A DNA stretch of 37,549 bases, from the NCBI GenBank assembly GCA_026391915.1, contig JAPLCZ010000230.1:1-37549 (forward strand). The letters run 5' to 3'. The notes under the pieces are model-generated. The model saw only the letters and a list, made by a program, of their open reading frames with translations. It was not told the DNA's origin and did no database searches. Positions 35,384-37,549 of the stretch are shown piece by piece (position 1 is the first letter of the stretch; each line of letters opens with the position of its first letter). The position numbers and the translations under genes were made by a program. Source of the DNA: Bacteroidota bacterium (GTDB lineage Bacteria; Bacteroidota; Bacteroidia; CAILMK01).

Positions 35384-35782
35384 ATGAAAAAAATCATCTG
35401 TGTTTGCACCATCCTTTTGGCAATGGGTTCAACCTTGCCAGCAAAACTCTCTGCCCAAGATTATAAAATTAATTGGTGTGGCAAATCCGGCAAAATAAGC
35501 AAAGCAACCGTGGACAGTTTGTTTAAGGCAGATTGTAGAAAACTGAGTATAGAAAATGGAGGCGGAATGGTAGTTTCACGATTTAGAATTATTATAGTCC
35601 CTAAAGGTGGAGGGAGGCAAATGTTGGGTGGTACAGGCAATTCCGATTTAATTCCCGATGAATTCTTATCTGCATTCAAAAATTGTAAAAAGGATGACAT
35701 GATTCTTTTTACAGATGTGATGATTAAAAAAGGTAATGGTAATAAAAAAATCAACACTAACTTCAATTTAATAGTTGAATAA
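35384..35782 (+). CDS. small secreted protein, GldM C-terminal-domain-like (tandem copy 1)
   Basis: The 132-residue protein has a signal peptide (KKIICVCTILLAMGSTLPAKL, cut after LSAQ) and a single beta-rich domain. Sequence features are WCGKSGKISKATVDSL, KADC, RFRIIIVPKGGGRQM and an end reading DDMILFTDVMIKKG. The last part resembles the C-terminal beta domain of the gliding/T9SS protein GldM, with its pattern of fixed-length strands around 'GD-I-F-DI'. That resemblance is my inference and needs a profile search. The two Cys (in WCGK and ADC) are conserved in the second copy and could form a disulfide in the periplasm. There is no T9SS tail, so the protein should stay in the periplasm or be released. 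Confidence 0.75.
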   Translation: MKKIICVCTILLAMGSTLPAKLSAQDYKINWCGKSGKISKATVDSLFKADCRKLSIENGGGMVVSRFRIIIVPKGGGRQMLGGTGNSDLIPDEFLSAFKNCKKDDMILFTDVMIKKGNGNKKINTNFNLIVE

Positions 35783-35786
35783 AATT

Positions 35787-36197
35787 ATGAAAAAAATCAT
35801 CTGTATTCTCGCAATCCTTTTGGCAACTGGTTTAACCATGCCACAAACACTCCATGCCCAAAATTATAAAATTAATTTGTGTGGTAAATCCGGTACAATA
35901 AGCAAAGCAACTTTGGATAGTTTGATTAAGGCAGATTGTAGTATTCTAAACATAGAAAATGGTGATGGTGCATATATTACAAAGTATAGGTATGTGTTTG
36001 TCCCAAAAGGTGGAGGAAGACAAATGATAAATCAAAAAATGAGTGGAAATAAAATCCCATTAAGTTTACTTTATGATTTGAAAACGGGTAATTCAAAGGA
36101 TAGGATTCTTATTTCAGACATAAGCATAAAGAAGGGTAAAACATCCACATTGCCATCCACGAAATTTGAAGGGTCTTTTGTTTTAACCATAGAATAA
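35787..36197 (+). CDS. small secreted protein, GldM C-terminal-domain-like (tandem copy 2)
   Basis: I start it at ATG 35787 (136 residues). The track's start, TTG 35775, lies inside the previous gene. The signal peptide is KKIICILAILLATGLTMPQTL, cut after LHAQ. The protein is clearly a duplicate of its neighbour: NYKINLCGKSGTISKATLDSL and VPKGGGRQM align without gaps, and the first ~160 nt of the two genes are very similar. Only 4 nt separate the stop of copy 1 from this start, so they form one transcript. The C-terminal half has diverged more (SKDRILISDISIKKG), which fits specialisation of two subunits. Confidence 0.75.
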   Translation: MKKIICILAILLATGLTMPQTLHAQNYKINLCGKSGTISKATLDSLIKADCSILNIENGDGAYITKYRYVFVPKGGGRQMINQKMSGNKIPLSLLYDLKTGNSKDRILISDISIKKGKTSTLPSTKFEGSFVLTIE

Positions 36198-36204
36198 AAC
36201 ACTC

Positions 36205-37549
36205 CTACAACTCCCCCGCTTTCTCCTTTAACCATTGCAAGGTTGCAACATTTTTAGAGGTCTCTAATTCTGATTTTAATTCTTCTATAGAGCCTCTGCC
36301 GCCTTGCTTTAACTGCATGAGTTTTTTGGCAAACTTCACAAAGTTTAAGTACACCGTTCTTTGATATTCTGAGATGAGTTTGTTGCGTTTTAGGTAATTG
36401 GTAAAGGCATCACAAAGGGAATAAAAAGGTTCATCTTCATTCAACTCATAATAGGTGCGCAGCAGTAGGGATTTGCCATCAAGTAAATAATAGACATCAG
36501 TAAATTCTGTGCTTTGCAATAGCTTTAATGCTTTGCCAAATTCCTTTTTATAGTACAGCAAAAAGGCGAGGTTGTAATTAAAAGTGTTGTCCCTAATGCT
36601 GGCAGGTACGTAGTCTTTATAGGTGTGTATAAATTCCTCCACCCACGCCACTTTGCCGGAACGCAACCCAAGTGTTACAATATTTTTGTAATCAGAAGAG
36701 GCAAGTTCTCCTTCCTCAAAAATGATTTTCTTTTCAATCATGGTTTGGTAGAGAGCCAGCAATTCTTCCAAGAATTTCAGCACACCACTGTTGTATTTTT
36801 TAATACAATAATTCAGCGCAAGGGTGTACATATCTTTGGCTTCTTCCACTGGGAATTTGGCATTATCTCCCTCCAATAAACTTATTAATTTTTGATAGTG
36901 CGATTCATCTTCCGGCTCTTTGAAAGTCATCACCCCTTGGTAATAAATGGCAATAGCGGGGATGCTATCAAAATTATTTTGCCTGATGAATCCAAGGATT
37001 TCATCCACCAATTGGTTGTTGTATTCTCCCTGCAAAATGTTCTGGCGGCTAAGGATTACGCAAGAATATTTGAGCTTATTGGCGAGGTAATAATAATCCA
37101 GATTATCCATTGCCTGTTGCAATGAAGTTCCTAAACTTCTGCCATCACGGCTGAGGGTGTGCAGGTATGCATTCTCCTCAATCAGGTGGCGGTAGAAAAA
37201 ATAATCGCCATCTCGCAAGGGTTGCTTTCCCTGTAATTCCAAAGCGGAATCAAGGGTTTGGTGAAAATATTTATCAAGTTTCCGTTTGTCGTAAGCATTC
37301 AGCAAAAGATGCTTTTTGTAGAGCTCATGCTTCTCCATTTCCGCCCAAATTAAATACTCTTCCAGCAGGCGGCTTAGGTCTGTCATCACATAACGCAAAG
37401 GCTGTTCTGTAGGCGTACCTGTAAGCACCTTTGCATAAATTTTTTCAAAAACCACCTGGCTCTCTTTGTACTCAGGATGGAACTTTTTGATGGCTTCAAA
37501 AAGCTTCAACACATTTTTATTCTCATTAAAAAAAGGAGAATAAATGAAA
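36205..37549 (-). CDS. helical-repeat protein of unknown function, 5' end outside the window
   Basis: The track starts this frame at a GTG (37512), but the frame is open without a stop to the window edge. The extra codons read FIYSPFFNENKN directly before VLKLFEAIKKFHPEY. That is the usual run-in of a Bacteroidota family I have seen only as hypothetical proteins (SPFFN-x-N near the N-terminus), so the true start lies outside and about 20-40 residues are missing. The ~445 visible residues are helical with TPR-like pairs (SQVVFEKIYAKV, VEEAKDMYTLALNYCIKKY, NTFNYNLAFLLYYKKEFGKA). There is no signal peptide visible and no catalytic motif. It converges on the GldM-like genes with a 7-bp gap. Function unknown. 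Confidence 0.8.
   Translation of the reverse strand, partial: FIYSPFFNENKNVLKLFEAIKKFHPEYKESQVVFEKIYAKVLTGTPTEQPLRYVMTDLSRLLEEYLIWAEMEKHELYKKHLLLNAYDKRKLDKYFHQTLDSALELQGKQPLRDGDYFFYRHLIEENAYLHTLSRDGRSLGTSLQQAMDNLDYYYLANKLKYSCVILSRQNILQGEYNNQLVDEILGFIRQNNFDSIPAIAIYYQGVMTFKEPEDESHYQKLISLLEGDNAKFPVEEAKDMYTLALNYCIKKYNSGVLKFLEELLALYQTMIEKKIIFEEGELASSDYKNIVTLGLRSGKVAWVEEFIHTYKDYVPASIRDNTFNYNLAFLLYYKKEFGKALKLLQSTEFTDVYYLLDGKSLLLRTYYELNEDEPFYSLCDAFTNYLKRNKLISEYQRTVYLNFVKFAKKLMQLKQGGRGSIEELKSELETSKNVATLQWLKEKAGEL

Noticed and set aside
1-37549. CRISPR arrays, tRNAs, insertion sequences, phage genes
   Set aside because: No direct-repeat/spacer pattern, cloverleaf-like gene, transposase or integrase motif was seen. 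The repeats present are within or between coding domains.

Overview
The window looks like a chromosomal segment of a Bacteroidota bacterium, probably from the Chitinophagales/Sphingobacteriales side. The evidence is an AT-rich sequence, several giant PKD-domain proteins ending in type IX secretion (T9SS) sorting domains of both type A and type B, a cobalamin-riboswitch/BtuB/BtuG uptake operon, and promoters matching the Bacteroidota -7 consensus TAnnTTTG. I found eight such promoters, six of them directly in front of a recognisable gene start. No tRNA, rRNA, CRISPR array, phage or transposase gene was seen.

Layout. 1-5446 (+): a tiny ORF made of a signal peptide joined to the end of a T9SS tail, then a ~1,675-codon secreted beta-helix/PKD protein that is interrupted by one in-frame TAA. 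5458-8151 (-): a MacA/HlyD-like adaptor and a MacB/FtsX-type permease, with no ATPase gene beside them. 8274-15843 (-): an ECF sigma factor, an overlapping single-pass membrane protein whose extracytoplasmic end is a PKD/T9SS type B tail (candidate anti-sigma), and a giant PKD surface protein. 15946-19130 (+): a biotin carboxylase with a G-quadruplex-like 3' end, then a LamG/T9SS secreted protein. 19203-22716 (-): promoter, cobalamin riboswitch, BtuB-like receptor, BtuG-like lipoprotein and a Cys-rich CWC protein. 22780-23224 (-): nucleoside diphosphate kinase. 23318-33579 (-): two tandem paralogous giant PKD/FN3/T9SS type B proteins. 33797-37549: SPFH protein (-), HEAT-like protein (+), two tandem small secreted GldM-C-like proteins (+), and a helical-repeat protein (-) cut by the window edge.

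How it fits together. Well over half of the window encodes products predicted to leave the cell through the T9SS, as surface adhesins, matrix or gliding-related proteins. The most interesting candidate system is the sigma factor / T9SS-tailed membrane protein / giant PKD protein set. There the putative anti-sigma carries the same kind of sorting domain as the neighbouring secreted cargo, so it could sense T9SS activity or cargo at the envelope. This is inference from gene order and domain architecture. The B12 operon is a conventional riboswitch-controlled uptake locus with an added small Cys-rich protein.

Several starts in the supplied ORF track are TTG codons that appear spurious, and three of them lie inside the TAnnTTTG promoter element itself. 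I moved those starts to the following ATG and say so in each entry.
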